A stretch of DNA of 64,000 bases from Tetradesmus obliquus (lineage: Eukaryota; Chlorophyta; Chlorophyceae; Sphaeropleales; Scenedesmaceae), in contig CP126198.1 of the NCBI GenBank assembly GCA_030272155.1, forward strand, positions 1,922,001 through 1,986,000, in the 5' to 3' direction. The translations under genes were made by a program, and so were the position numbers. Positions 23,354-42,497 of the stretch are shown here, piece after piece. The stretch's first letter is position 1, and the number at the start of each line of letters is the position of its first letter. The notes beneath the pieces are model-generated. The model searched no databases and was not told the origin of the DNA. It was given only the letters and a program-made list of their open reading frames with translations.

Positions 23354-25290
23354 CGCAGGCTCCATCGTGGCGCTGTTCCTGGCGCTGGCCGCCATCCAGT
23401 TTGTGGTCGTCTCCAACACGCCCAGCGCCTCAATCCTCATGCCGCCGCCGCTGCTGCTGCTGCTGCTGCAGGCTCCATTGTAGCATTATTCCTGGCCCTG
23501 GCAGCCATCCAGTTTGTGGTCGACTCCAACACGCCCAGCGCCTCATTCCTCACCCCTCTGCAGCAGCTGACCCTAGCCAGCTACATCTGCCTCATTCTGA
23601 CAGGGCTGGAGAGTGTTGTTATTTGGCGGCTGACAACGTATCATGTGGAGAAGCACCGCGGAGAGCAGCACCAGCTGGCACAGCAGCGGCTGGATGCAAA
23701 GGTGGGTGAAGGATTCTGTGTTCACCCTGTTGTGGCTCGTACCTGCAGACCTTACGTGACGCAAATTCTGGGCTAAGCTGGTGCCAGGGGCCACATGTAA
23801 CTGCCCTCTCTCTAAGCTCTCTAAGCGGCTGGATGTTAAGGTAGGTGCAACTGTCACGTAAGGATAGTTACATGTAGGTCCTGCCAGCATCTGAGATGGT
23901 GTGAGCCACAACAGGTTGGACACAAGGAGAGTGAGCACCACAGAACTTGATGCACACCCGTGCACGCCAAAACTCTCATGTTGTGTCCAGGGACGTCTTA
24001 CTGCAACTGCTCTGTGCCTGTGTAAAGCTGCATCGCAGGTGTAACATGTCAAACGTTCAATGATAGTTTTTGTGTTTGATAATGACATAATGATGGTGCG
24101 TCTCAAAACCAGTGGCATGCGTGCAGCACTGACTTGTCTGTGCCTGAACGTCAACTGCAGATAACAGAACAGATGCTGTGCTGTGCCAGTTGGTCTGTTG
24201 ATGTTATGTAGTTGACAGGACTGAAACCATCTTACACATGTAGAGTCGCTGTCCCATCCCTACTAACGAGGTTCGCAGCATACAGAGAGTGTCCAGAGTG
24301 CAACGGGGTGCAGCCGCTTCTCCTGCTGTTACTGCTGTTAGCTGTGTTTGACGCTGCTGCTGCCGCTGCTGCTGGTTTTCCTGCAGATTGCTGCGATGCA
24401 AGAGGCTTTGGATGCGTGGCTATCCAAGACGAAGAACGACTACAGGTAGGTACAGCAGCTGAACAAACATGGCAGGGGCACTGCTGTCTGGGCACAGCTG
24501 TTGCCACTTGCTCCGCACCTGATCATGCCGCTTTGGCTGTGCATCAGGTTCATAATCAACAAACTAACAACTCCAACCACCCATGCAAATTCACGGGGTT
24601 GTGCGTAACTTTTGTAGTAAAAAATACGGAAAAGATGCATATGAACAACAAAGACAAGCAAACTCCTTCCGTTCGCATGCAAATAACGCAAGAAACAACC
24701 ATTGATTTGCACAAAACCTCAGGCTCTTGATGCATCATGCATGCAGGGTTTAGGCTTTTTCCAGTGGCTGCTGCAACTGCTGATTGACCCGTGTTGATTC
24801 CCTGTCTTCTGCTGCCGCTGCTGCTGGCCGGGTGCAGGTCTGAGCAAACTGGGTTGGGTGACAGGCCAGCAGCAGCCCCTTTAGCCGCTGCTGCTTCGCA
24901 GACTCGGCGGCAGCGTGCTTTCAAGATCATCATGCAGAAGAGCGCCCCAAACCTGCTGGCACTGCGTGGATTCAGCAGCAGACAAAATACTCAAGGCAGT
25001 CAACGCACTTCACAGGATGGCGGCGCCCTATCAGCGCCATCAGGGGTGGCAACGTGCGCTGACACAGCCCTTGTTAGCAAGCCAGCAGTAGAACGACCTC
25101 CAGCTGCAGTAGCAGCAGTAGTACCTCAAGGCCCTTCTGCACCGGCAGCAGCAGCAGCAGCAGCAGCAGCGCCGCAGGCAGTAAGCCAAGCTCCTGATCT
25201 GCAGCGCAGCTCAGACCAGAGCAGTGGCTTACCTGGCACAACTGCGGGAGAGGTGCGGCTGCTGATCAGCAGCTCACAAGATGCGTTAGT

Positions 25291-25342
<52 letters not shown>

Positions 25343-26245
25343 GTGGCAGGTGGCAGCAAGGTGTTGTCACGGGAGAGCCTCGACCTTGCGGATGCTGCTG
25401 CTGCAGCTGCGGTTGCTGCTGCAGAGCTAGCTCAAACTGAAGAGCAGCAGCAGCAGCAAGGCAAGCAGGAAGCAGCGGCACCTCAGGCCTTGTTCAGATT
25501 CCTGTCATCAAGGTACCATCCTAGCTGCAGTAGCAGCGTAAATGGCCCTGCAGCAAAACCAGCAACACCAGCAGCAGCGGATGCTGGGGTTGCTCAGGTC
25601 AGCAGCAAGGACACAAACATCCCTGCAGCAGCAACTGCTGCTGCCCCTGCTGCTGCTGCTGCCTTTGGGGCTAAGCCAGCAGACATGTCTTTAGCAGATG
25701 CACCAACTGCGAGTGCAGCAGGTGCAGGCCCATGGGGCCAAGCTGCAGCTGCTGCTCCAGCCAGGCTGAGGTGAGTCAGCATCACGCACTCCAAGTACTT
25801 TATTATAGACTTGATTCATACCAATCAAATACATCATATATTGAATTGTTGTAAACATTTTTGTGCCACTGGCATGTTTTTGGCATGGCCAGGACGCTGC
25901 TGTTGCAGCTGGGCACATGCCACATGTGTGCAATGGTTTGACGCAGGCAACATGCAATACACCGGAAGGTGCTAGCAGATGCTGCAGTGTTACTATGCAG
26001 TCCAGGCCTGCAGTTGACTATGTGCAGAGTTATGATGCTGATCAAGCTATGTCAGCTAACTCATAGACGGCCCATCTTCTTTTCTTGGCAACTGCCAGTT
26101 GCGGCATCCTCCCAGTGACAGCATCAGCAGCTCTGGCTGTCACATTTTGGTAGGTTACACAAGCAACTTCGCTCGCTGGGGAGCCAATGACAGGCTCATT
26201 GGGCACTGACTCGGAGAATGGACCAATCACACCCTCCTGTGTTTC

Positions 26246-26292
<47 letters not shown>

Positions 26293-26383
26293 CCCCCCCC
26301 CCCCCTGCAGCACCTGGTGGCAGCGGGGCCGCATCTTCCTGGAGCATGTGGAACATGTGGCGATCACACCCTCCTGCGTTTTC

Positions 26384-26438
<55 letters not shown>

Positions 26439-26628
26439 TCCTCCAACCCCCTGCAGCACCTGGTGGCAGCGGGGCCGCATCTTCCTGGAGCATGTGGCAG
26501 CAGATGAGGCCTTTGCGGACAGGGCGGGGCACCTCACCAACAAGTGGGCTGCCATCGCGCAGCTGGTGGGGTACAACCTGGGAGCAGTGCTCATCTTTGG
26601 GGTGAACACAGCGCTGTACGGCCGCTGA
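19741..26628 (+). CDS. Pentameric ligand-gated ion channel-like (Cys-loop family) protein
   Basis: Ten exons join in phase to about 817 residues: 19741-20236, 20637-20734, 21474-21567, 21780-21931, 22301-22378, 22823-22964, 23472-23701, 24387-24445, 24838-25770, 26457-26628. Order: poly-Q start, signal peptide (RLLLLLVWLELACL), extracellular beta-domain with YEFTASIMFYLSW, then FPFDTQ at 20702-20719. FPFDTQ matches the Cys-loop core, but flanking cysteines are absent, as in prokaryotic family members. M1 (WVLSAIFPILATTWLG) follows in 22823-22964, M2 and M3 in 23472-23701. A roughly 330-residue Q/A/S-rich cytoplasmic loop precedes M4 (NLGAVLIFGVNTALYG). The four-helix layout with a long M3-M4 loop fits the family. 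Ligand and ion selectivity cannot be told. Confidence 0.85.
20470..20502 (+). repeat. Intronic CAG tract of the channel gene
   Basis: (CAG)n on the sense strand in the first intron. This is an exception to the CTG-in-introns trend. Confidence 0.8.
20735..21140 (+). repeat. CAGCACACAGCAGTACA minisatellite with exon-end copies
   Basis: The intron after 20734 is built from short CAGCACACAGCAGTACA-like units. Interspersed are degraded copies of the exon end and donor (core GGCTGCTGGTRCAGGTGCGG), near 20825, 20905, 20968 and 21062. All are downstream of the real donor. Confidence 0.8.
21395..21473 (+). repeat. CTG tract running into a splice acceptor
   Basis: Sense (CTG)n of about 24 units ends in GCGCAG at 21473, the acceptor of the exon starting 21474. 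Confidence 0.9.
23256..23471 (+). repeat. CTG tracts and duplicated M2 exon start
   Basis: A (CTG)n/(TTG) tract (23256-23354) ends in CCGCAG and is followed by a 28-codon copy of the M2 exon start (23359-23442). A second CTG tract (23443-23469) ends in the acceptor of the intact exon at 23472. The first copy lacks M3 and a donor. Confidence 0.9.
23820..23850 (+). repeat. Donor-side copy of the M2-M3 exon end
   Basis: AAGCGGCTGGATGTTAAG followed by GTAGGTG repeats the exon end and donor at 23684-23707, about 140 bases downstream. Confidence 0.75.
26249..26456 (+). repeat. CTG/poly-C tracts and duplicated M4 exon start
   Basis: A CTG tract (26249-26290) passes into 15 C and an acceptor at 26310, followed by a 15-codon copy of the last exon start. 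A second CTG tract (26386-26434) precedes the real acceptor at 26456. The copies share the trailing WWQRGRIFLEHV. Confidence 0.9.
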
Positions 26629-26916
26629 TGTATAACAACGGTTTTATATGATGTGTTGGCGTGTCGTGCTGGTGGCGGCTGTGCCGTATACGTAGGTCTC
26701 CGGCATTCGGGTTGGCCTGGTTGCTGTGTATGATCAGCCAGTAAAACTTTGCCCCCTCTCAGGGAAAGATACATGTGTTGGCCAATGCAGGCCAGATCGG
26801 TGGCAGGGCAGGCTCTGCATGGAAGGGTAACCTCCACTGAGTGACAGCCCGAGCTGAGCTGTTGCATCTTCCAATCACCAGGTGTTAGTGGCGGCGTATG
26901 CGGCATGAGCACACGA

Positions 26917-26959
26917 TGTAACCACTCTATGTGTCTGTCTATCTATCAGGGAGGTGTAA
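26917..26959 (+). terminator. Polyadenylation signals of the channel gene
   Basis: TGTAA at 26917-26921 and 26955-26959, about 290-330 bases after the stop. Confidence 0.5.
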
Positions 26960-27019
26960 CGGGAATGCCATACAGTTAAGCATGGTGGTCACCAACCACC
27001 CTCCTCAGTAAGGCCTGGA

Positions 27020-27057
27020 CCACATGTCAACCGTTGACGTGTGGTGTGACACCACAC
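27020..27057. other. Two overlapping hairpin palindromes
   Basis: 27020-27044 has 11-base arms with one mismatch (CCACATGTCAA / TTGACGTGTGG). It overlaps GTGTGGTGT-G-ACACCACAC, with 9-base perfect arms. The site lies in the 1 kb spacer between the channel and the transporter, which otherwise shows nothing recognisable. Confidence 0.6.
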
Positions 27058-27641
27058 CTTTGAGTGCGTTTTGAGGGCTTTTAAGCATAAATCAAAATCT
27101 ACAAACACCATGTTCACAGCGCTTTCGAAGATGCACGCATGGGCGAGGGCGTTGAGCTGGAGCTCCAGTGGCTGGGGGCTTCCAGGTTGTCACCAGGCTG
27201 AGTTGCTGGCGCTTCCACCGTAAAATTGTTGTCTATCGGCTTGCGATCGAAAACAGCTTGAAAGAAGAAGCGTTGATAAAAGCCACAGCAATAAAGCACA
27301 TGTTTCCTACACGTCGCCGTTAAGTCCTGCCAGGCTGGTTCCTGATGTAGCTGTCTCTGCTGCACGCAACCATGCAAAATATGAGATAAATGACATTTTT
27401 TAAGCTGTTGCAAGAGATCTAGCTGATACAGTAGGAGACAGCAATCTCAGCCCATACGCCGTGTTCCGACATCCGAAACTGCGTACCTGCCAGCCCCACC
27501 ATTGCAATAGCACCTGCCATCGATAAAATAAACTACTTTTGTGCAAGTACACGGGGGCATCAGCTGCGTCAGCCTTGCTGTAGCACGTCAAGTGCCAGCA
27601 ACAGTTTACTCATAGCATCAATCTGCTGTCACAGCAGCAGC

Positions 27642-35592
<7,951 letters not shown>

Positions 35593-37573
35593 CGCACATG
35601 CACAGCAGCAGGTGCAGGCTGCTGCCGGCAGCTGCTAGCGAGAGGATAGAGGGGTCAGGACAGAGGGGTTTTGCGGTGTGTTCATGCCGCATACGCCACC
35701 ACAGGCACCTGGTAAAATAGGAAGCTGCAAGCAGCTCAGCTCGGGCCTGTGAGAGAGGTCTGTTACAGGGGTGGGCAAGCTATCACCCTGGTGGTGGTGG
35801 TGGGGTGGGGAAGAGATCAGACTGGATAGACCTTGTCTAGGCTTGCATGTGTCTCCCAGCAAGCGCGCGTGTATAAGGGTTTATCATAGTCCTGAAGTAA
35901 CGTCACACATGGCAGTTACACCGCTAGGCCCTACTGTGGCCGAGTGCCGACATAGGAGGGATGAGTCCGACCGATACAGGCAGACGTATGTGCCTGCAAA
36001 AGCAGCACATGCGTGAACGTATTCTACAGCGCTGCAACATGTGCGAGCTGGCACACACTCTGGCAAGACATTCAGCCGCCTACACCACACTGCAAACCCA
36101 GCAGCAGCTCGTCGCTGCGTGGCTGTAAGCATGCAGTGGGCCTGCCAAGCGCTGAGGCAGTGCCTCGGCTTGCTTGCTGCTGCACTGGACATGGCATGCA
36201 CTGCCAGCTTGCCCTAGCGCTAGGCGACGCTAGCGTGGCATAATTTTGGAGTGATGCAAACGCAAGACGGACGTTCACTCCAGTACAAACTAGGTGGCTG
36301 CAAACTACTGCATGATCTCACACGCATGCACTGCACAGGAACAGCATACATGGACCTGACTATGATGACAATGCACCACAGTACAGCAGCCAGCCAGGGT
36401 GCGGCAGAAGCGACGCCCCTGCGCTTAGCACCAGCAGAAACATTGCGGCAAGCATTGAAAAGAACGGCACCCTATTAAGCCCTATCCACGCCTATACACT
36501 CGTGCCACCCTAAACAGCTGCAGCATTGAGCTGCAAACAGCAGTCTGCAGGGGCCTTGAAAGCCAGCCTGCTACTACAGTAGGCTACAGCAGTCAGTCAT
36601 ATCTAGTAGATACAGCCGCTGCACAAGCAAGTTGCAGCTCAAGGCACTTGAGACACTCCACTCAAGCTAGGAGGACACTCCACTCAAGCTAGGAGGCTTC
36701 CCGAGCCTCTCAAAAAGCTAATAGCAGTACTGGCCACTAACAGCACGTCCACATCCGCAGTATATCCCACAACAGCCTACATCTACTAAGGCGGGGGGTC
36801 TGCACCAGCGCCATGATGTACACGTGTACACAAAGCACAGACATTTGGCTATCATCGGGCTTCTGCAAAAACAGCGCAAGGCTGCGTCGCACAGGCTGGG
36901 CCCTACGAAAATGGAAGAAGCGCTGCCAACTGCAGGTTGGCCCGTGACATTTGTACAGCTACTGAACAGCACACATACTGCTAGCTACTTTTTTGGTTGT
37001 TTTGATGAGTGCAGTGCAGCTTCAATCAAGCCAGCAGCAGCTGCAGGGCGCACCCTGCAGCTATACATGCTCAGCCTGAGCAGTACAGCTGCAGCCGCGC
37101 CTTGCAGACAACCGACAGGTACTCCTTGCTACTTATGCAGCAAGCACCAAAGTGGCATCTCGCACTGCCAAGCGCATGCATGCATGCATAAGGTGCCCGT
37201 TCTCTGGCTAGCCGTGGCAAACATTGAGATCAAACGTCAACAGCTGCACGCGCCTGCAGTGCACATGAGGACACCAGGACACACGCAAGTAATGCCTCAC
37301 GCCTGCACGCCAGCAAGCAGCAGAAGGCCACAACAGCCGGCCGCAAGAGCTGCGCACCGCTCACACATTGTTACCGACACACTCACTCCAAGCACTGGCA
37401 AGCATGGCGCTGCGCCTCGTACATGGCAGCCTGCGCTCTGCCGCGCACCAGCTTCCTTGCAGCAGCCGGCTGCAGCGTTGCGCCCTGCTGCCGCAGGCGC
37501 TACGCCCTGTGCACTGCGGCCTGCGCGCCGCAAGCGCCGCGCACTGCTGCAGCTGGCGCGAAACAGGCGCATG
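35593..37573. other. Convergent spacer, ENT / ARIADNE 3' ends
   Basis: Holds the 3' ends of both genes. The plus strand is AC-rich from about 36300, as if it were the antisense of a long GT-rich 3' UTR of the ligase. The long open frame at 36824-37666 shows no recognisable protein and overlaps the ligase exon, so I did not call it. A dispersed repeat sits at 35895-36045, and a tandem 20-base duplication (CACTCCACTCAAGCTAGGAG) at 36653-36694. Confidence 0.5.
35895..36045. repeat. Dispersed repeat, copy 2
   Basis: Partner of 18850-19010, same orientation, again 3' of a plus-strand gene. Confidence 0.7.
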
Positions 37574-40500
37574 CTAGGCCCTGTACACGGCGATCTGCGC
37601 GCTGCTGCTCTGCAGCTTGCCGTAGAGGTCGTTCTCCACGAGCTCGAAGAACTTCACGATGCGTGAGTTGATGTTCACGCTGGAGTTAATGGCGTCCAGG
37701 CGCAGCTGCGGGTCCAGGGTCAGCTCCTTGGCGCGCTCCACAAGGCCGGACAGCCGCTCCACCTGCAGATGATACATGACATTGATGGTAGCGCTTTAGA
37801 ACAGCCTTTTGAAGCCAAGATGTCAGCAAGTTCCTTGAGAGAAGAGCTGTGGTTCCAGCGTGGGCTCCATAGCGCACTTCAAGGGGCTGGAGAGCCGCTC
37901 CACCTGCAGATAATACAAGGCAATGATGGTGGTGACTTCATTGTGAAAAAGTTTGGAAGGAACATATGCAGGTTTGCTGATGAGCAGCTGCGGGTCCAGC
38001 ATAAGCTCCTTGGCGGGCTCAACCAGGCTGAACAGCCGCTGCACCTGCAGATATCAGTCGACGCGGCATTGAGCTGACACGGCATGTTGGAGGCGCGCTT
38101 TCTAGCATTCCATGCGACGGCTGATCTGTCAAACCAAACAGTCATTGTGTCACGTCATTATGAAAACGATTCAACGAGCAGCACCCACCTCGCCCGCCAG
38201 CATCTCCTGGCTGTCCTCAAACAGGTTCTGGTTGACCCTGTTCTCGTCCTCGCTGAACTCTTCCGCATACAGCTGCCCGCCAAAGAAGAAGTACGCAAAC
38301 GCGTAGCTGTTGCTCAGCACCTGGCAGCGCAGCACACCAGCACACACAGCAGCAGGCAGCGCAGGCGCGGACACACCTCCTCAGCAATGTCGCGAGGGAG
38401 ATGTAACATTTTGCAGTTTTTAAACCAGGGCGGGTGCTGCCATGAAAGGCAGGCGGTGGTTGCATTGACATGGCTGTGCAGCACAGTTCATCTCCCTCAC
38501 GCACCGCCACTACAAGCTGCAACACTGCACAGCCTGCAACCGCATCGAGGAACCTTCATTTGCAGGTTGTGATCATCAACATGCCAGCAACCACGCTGCA
38601 CAGCACTCGGCACTACAGCTTCGCCCAGCGTGCTGTACGCAGCTGGTCCAGCGCCTTCACCAGACATTGCGCAGCACTCAGCACTACAGTTTCAACCGTC
38701 TCACCTGCCGCGCTGTGCGCAGCTGGTCCAGCGCCTTTACCAGCCAGCTGAAGTCGCGAGACTCCGTGCCGTCATGCTCAGCAGCAGCGATGCGGCTGGT
38801 GAGCTTCGCCCTGCAGAGCAACGAAACAGCAGCATATGTTGATGCAGGGTTAGGCGCCGGTGGTTGACGTGAAAGCTGCACGTGCTGTTACTGCAGCAAC
38901 AGGATGTGGCCATGTGCTGCGGAGTCTGAAGTGGGCATGATGATTGAATCATTGATGCGGCTCCTACCCTTGCCAGCTCGCATATGGTAGCAATGCATGG
39001 CAACCTTGCGCCACAACTGCGGCACATGCATGCGAAACTTGTTGTAATTGCAGCCGCAATGCTGCCAGGACGGAGCCTTCATTGCTCCTGGTGGTGCTGC
39101 ATCCCTGCAGACAGACGCCAGCTACTGCTCACGACTGTGTGTGCAAGGTCCCCTGCGCCGCACCTGTTGTTCTTCTCCTTGGTGAGCGAGTCCAGGTGCT
39201 GCTTGTAGCGCTCAAAGTAGTGCATGTAGCGCTTGTGGCTGCGCAGCGCGTCATTGATCTGCGCAGGCACCAACATATGACACATTTTAGTTGTGTACAG
39301 GGATGTGTATGGCAGGCAATACCACCTGCTTATAGCATGTTTGATAGGCTGCTGCACAATAGTAGGGTCACCAGCCACCATTTGCACCACAGTCACAGAA
39401 GACATTACACACACACATGCAGCAGCTGGGACCCCAGCAGCAGCAGCTGGAGCATCCAAGCAGCGCCAGACGTTGCACACAAGCAGTAGGTGCTGGCGGC
39501 ATATTTGCCTGCTGCTCACCCTTGCGTCTGCCTCATCCTTGTAGCGGCCGCAGCTGTGGTTGTCTATCTGCGTCCAGGTGTGCCGCGTGCCGGTGGCGCC
39601 GCCACACAGCCAGCAGAACGCCTGCAGAGTGGCAACAGTGGCACAGCATGCCGTTGCGCAACAACAGGGCAGAGAGAAATGCAGCACATCTTAAACGGCA
39701 CTGTGCACAGCTGCAACAGCAAGCTGTCATTTGTTGAGCTCGATGCACGGCTGGCATGCGCCTTGCAGGAAGCAGCCACCGCGACACACAACTGTCATGC
39801 TCCTTGCAAGAAGCCACATCATTACACTGAACAAGCATTCATCTTGCAGGAATACAAGCCAGCCCTGCTAGTACACAGTGGCCACTCAGCAGCCCCTCGC
39901 AGGAAGCCAGACTTGCAAGGCGCCAGCCACCTGGCGACACTTGCACGCGACCAGGTCGCCATTAAGCTTGCAGGAAGCCCAAAAAAGATACACAATCGGC
40001 AAGATTCGCCCAATTTTGCCGAGCCGCAACGCACCTGGCCGTACTTGCACAAGACCGCTCTCTTGCAGGAAGCCACACCAGCACAGACAATCGGCCAGAT
40101 TCGCCCCAATCTGCAGAACTTGGACATGACCATTCATCTTGCAGGAACCCATACCACAACACACAACTGGTCATGCTTCTGCTGCGCCCAACCCACCTGG
40201 CCGCACTTGCACATAACCAGGTTGCATTCCTCTTGCAGGAGGCCACACAAAGACCCACAATGACACACAATCGACCACACCCACCTGGCCGCACTTGCAC
40301 ATGACCAGGTTGCAGCCGCCATTCTTCTCCACGGGCTTGGAGCACTTGGGGCAGGGCTTGGTGTTGGCTGCCAGCCAGTTGCGCGTCTCGCTGTCTCCGT
40401 TGATCTTCTCGTCCCACAGCAGCCACATGTCGCAGGTGCAGGGCGAGTGTGGCGCCTTGCCGCACTTGAAGCAGAAGGCAATGCCGCAGGGGCACTCCGG

Positions 40501-41731
40501 CTCTACAAAGGGGTCGCTGTCCACCTGCAAGTGTGCGCAAGTGTGCAGGTGTCTCAAATGTGTGCAAGGTGTGGGTGAGATGCAAGCAGAAGGCCATGCC
40601 GCAGGGGCACTCAGGCGTTGCGGGACTAAAGGGGTCGCTGTCAACCTGCAGCACTTGCATTGTTATCATGTCGCCATTCAAGCCATAGCAACAGAAACGC
40701 ACCTCGACTGCGTGGCCGCACCACGGCACGCTGGGGCAGAAGGCCACGCGCTCATTGTCCTCCATGTAGGACTCCAGGTGGCTCTGCTTGTACTTGGACA
40801 GCAGCTCCGGCTCGCCCTGCACACACAGGTGTGATGAATCATGCGAGCATGGTATAAGATGCTGATTTGTGCATGATTAATAAATCAAGCATGGTGATTT
40901 TGCCCCCTTGCATAAGCTGCCATGCTGCGTGCTTCATCAGATGCACCATGCAGACACAGCCACACACATGCATGCTGCTGACCAACATCACCGCACGTCG
41001 CCGTCCGTCACGCACGCGACGGCTAGCTACCCTGCACTTGTGCTAGCGGCAGCTGCTGCGCCATACACTACAAACAGCTCACTAATGCTGCAGCCTGCCG
41101 CACACCTTCATGACGTGCAGCACTAGCTCGTCATCGCACACTACGCCGCACTTGTAGGCCATGCAGCTGATGTGGCGGGCCTGGCCGTCTGCTATCTGCA
41201 CAGCCAGGTGGCCGCGCCAGCAGGTGTTGCAGAACGTGTGCCCGCAGCCGTTGCTGCTGCACTCGCTGCGGCTGTTCTCGCACATGCACACGTCGCACGT
41301 GACTTGCTCCTGCTGGCTGCTGCTGCTGCCGGCGCCTGCATAGCAAACAACAGGGCAGGGGGAGGTTCGATGTGTCGCCATGTCGTTGCGCAGACAGGCG
41401 ATAACGGAAGCAGGCGAAACAACACAGTCAATTGAGGCGATGACAGAAAGAGTGCCGTGTGCTGGACAGGTAAGGCGCGGGTGTGACGCGCAGCACTTGC
41501 AGGACTTGCAGGAAAGGTGCAAAAGTGTTTGCAAACATAAAAGGCATCCCATGCTCTTGACATGAGACCGGCTAGCAACGCTGCTGCTGCTCGCTACATG
41601 CCCAGTATGCGCAACTGCCACCAGGTGATCCAGCCACCGCGCGGTTACCTGGCTCGGCTCTATTGTTGGCTTGCTCAGCCACTCCTGCTGTCTTGTACAC
41701 CAACTCCGGTCCTTTCTCAGCCAGGTCAGCT

Positions 41732-41775
<44 letters not shown>

Positions 41776-42476
41776 GCGGCATCAACCATTAGCAGCAGGA
41801 GCCAAGGCTGATGAGGCTGGTCTAAAAAACATACATGTATTATCTTCAGCTCCGACTCTGAGTCACCGCCTATCCATGCCAACATGCCTGGGTGCATCTT
41901 CTGCACAGCTGCGGCACCTCACACAGCTGCTGCTGGTGCACCTAGCCGGGCATGTGGTGCCCTTGCCGTTGCCGCCACTCACTCAGCAACCGCTCCTTGT
42001 CCCATCTGTAGTACATGAGCAGCGCCTTTGCCACTGACTTCTTGCAGCTCCAAATGGTCTCCAAGTCTGACACCGCCTCGGCCTGCAGGACAATGGCCCA
42101 CGCATGCAACAACTTGCTCAACTTGCGCAACTGTGCACGGTCAGGTCCGCAGCTTCCTCCAGTGCAGCAACTGCCATCCTGCAAGAATCCTGCAAGACTC
42201 CTGCTGCAGCATTTCCATCAAGGCAACAGGCACTGCGACTAGCTTTGGGTGGTGGTGCATCGTGGAGTGGTGGCATCTGCATCACAGCACCCAGCAGCAA
42301 CTGCGCACCTGCACTTTCTTCAGCATGGCCGCGTCGATGATGCGGTAGGGCGGCCGCTCCTTGGTGGTGGTTGCCTCTGCCAAGCCAAGGTCTGCCTCAT
42401 CGTTGCTGCTGTAAGAGTACTCAGAGGACAAGTCTGAGTAGTCCTGCGAGATTTCACTGCCTTCAGCATCTGCCAT
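37574..42476 (-). CDS. ARI: ARIADNE-type RBR E3 ubiquitin ligase
   Basis: RING-between-RING ligase that takes ubiquitin from an E2 onto a RING2 cysteine. Ten in-phase exons: 42476-42309, 42082-41983, 41335-41106, 40816-40703, 40524-40285, 39621-39520, 39258-39164, 38810-38705, 38320-38189, 37762-37574; 491 residues. Acidic N-terminus (SSEYSYSSNDEADLG), then the ARI UBA-like region (ALLMYYRWDKERLL). RING1 begins CDVCMCE and includes CGHTFCNTCW. The IBR includes CPCGIAFCFKCG, and RING2 reads CPKCSKPVEKNGGCNLVMC, with the catalytic cysteine expected in NGGC. The Ariadne helices end the protein (FYAEE-like, VENDLYGKL, AQIAVYRA). Start 42476 (MADAEGSE) preferred; an in-frame ATG at 42497 is possible. 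Several exon edges are duplicated in introns. Confidence 0.95.
37870..38055 (-). repeat. Two acceptor-side copies of the last ARI exon
   Basis: Units ending at about 37912 and 38050 repeat the last-exon start (GAGCGGCTGT...) with the CTGCAG acceptor, upstream in transcript sense of 37762. Confidence 0.85.
38620..38680 (-). repeat. Donor-side copy of ARI exon 8
   Basis: Repeats the coding end around CTGGTCCAGCGCCTT, downstream of the real exon end at 38705. Confidence 0.7.
39840..40230 (-). repeat. Donor-side copies of ARI exon 5
   Basis: Units near 39927, 40030, 40105 and 40195 repeat the exon end for NLVMCKCGQ with decaying donors. They are separated by CTTGCAGGAAGCC-like segments, at roughly 75-105 base spacing, downstream of 40285 in transcript sense. 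Confidence 0.8.
40580..40648 (-). repeat. Acceptor-side copy of ARI exon 5
   Basis: Repeats the exon 5 start (GACAGCGACCCC... TGCGGCAT) with its CTGCAG acceptor, upstream of 40524 in transcript sense. Confidence 0.88.
41733..41775 (-). repeat. CTG tract in an ARI intron
   Basis: Reads (CTG)n with one CCG unit on the sense strand, mid-intron between exons 2 and 3. Confidence 0.85.
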
Positions 42477-42497
42477 GTGCACGCTGCCTGGGCCCAT

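Noticed and set aside
36824..37666. 280-codon open frame on the plus strand
   Set aside because: It overlaps the last ARIADNE exon antisense, and its composition looks like the antisense of a 3' UTR.
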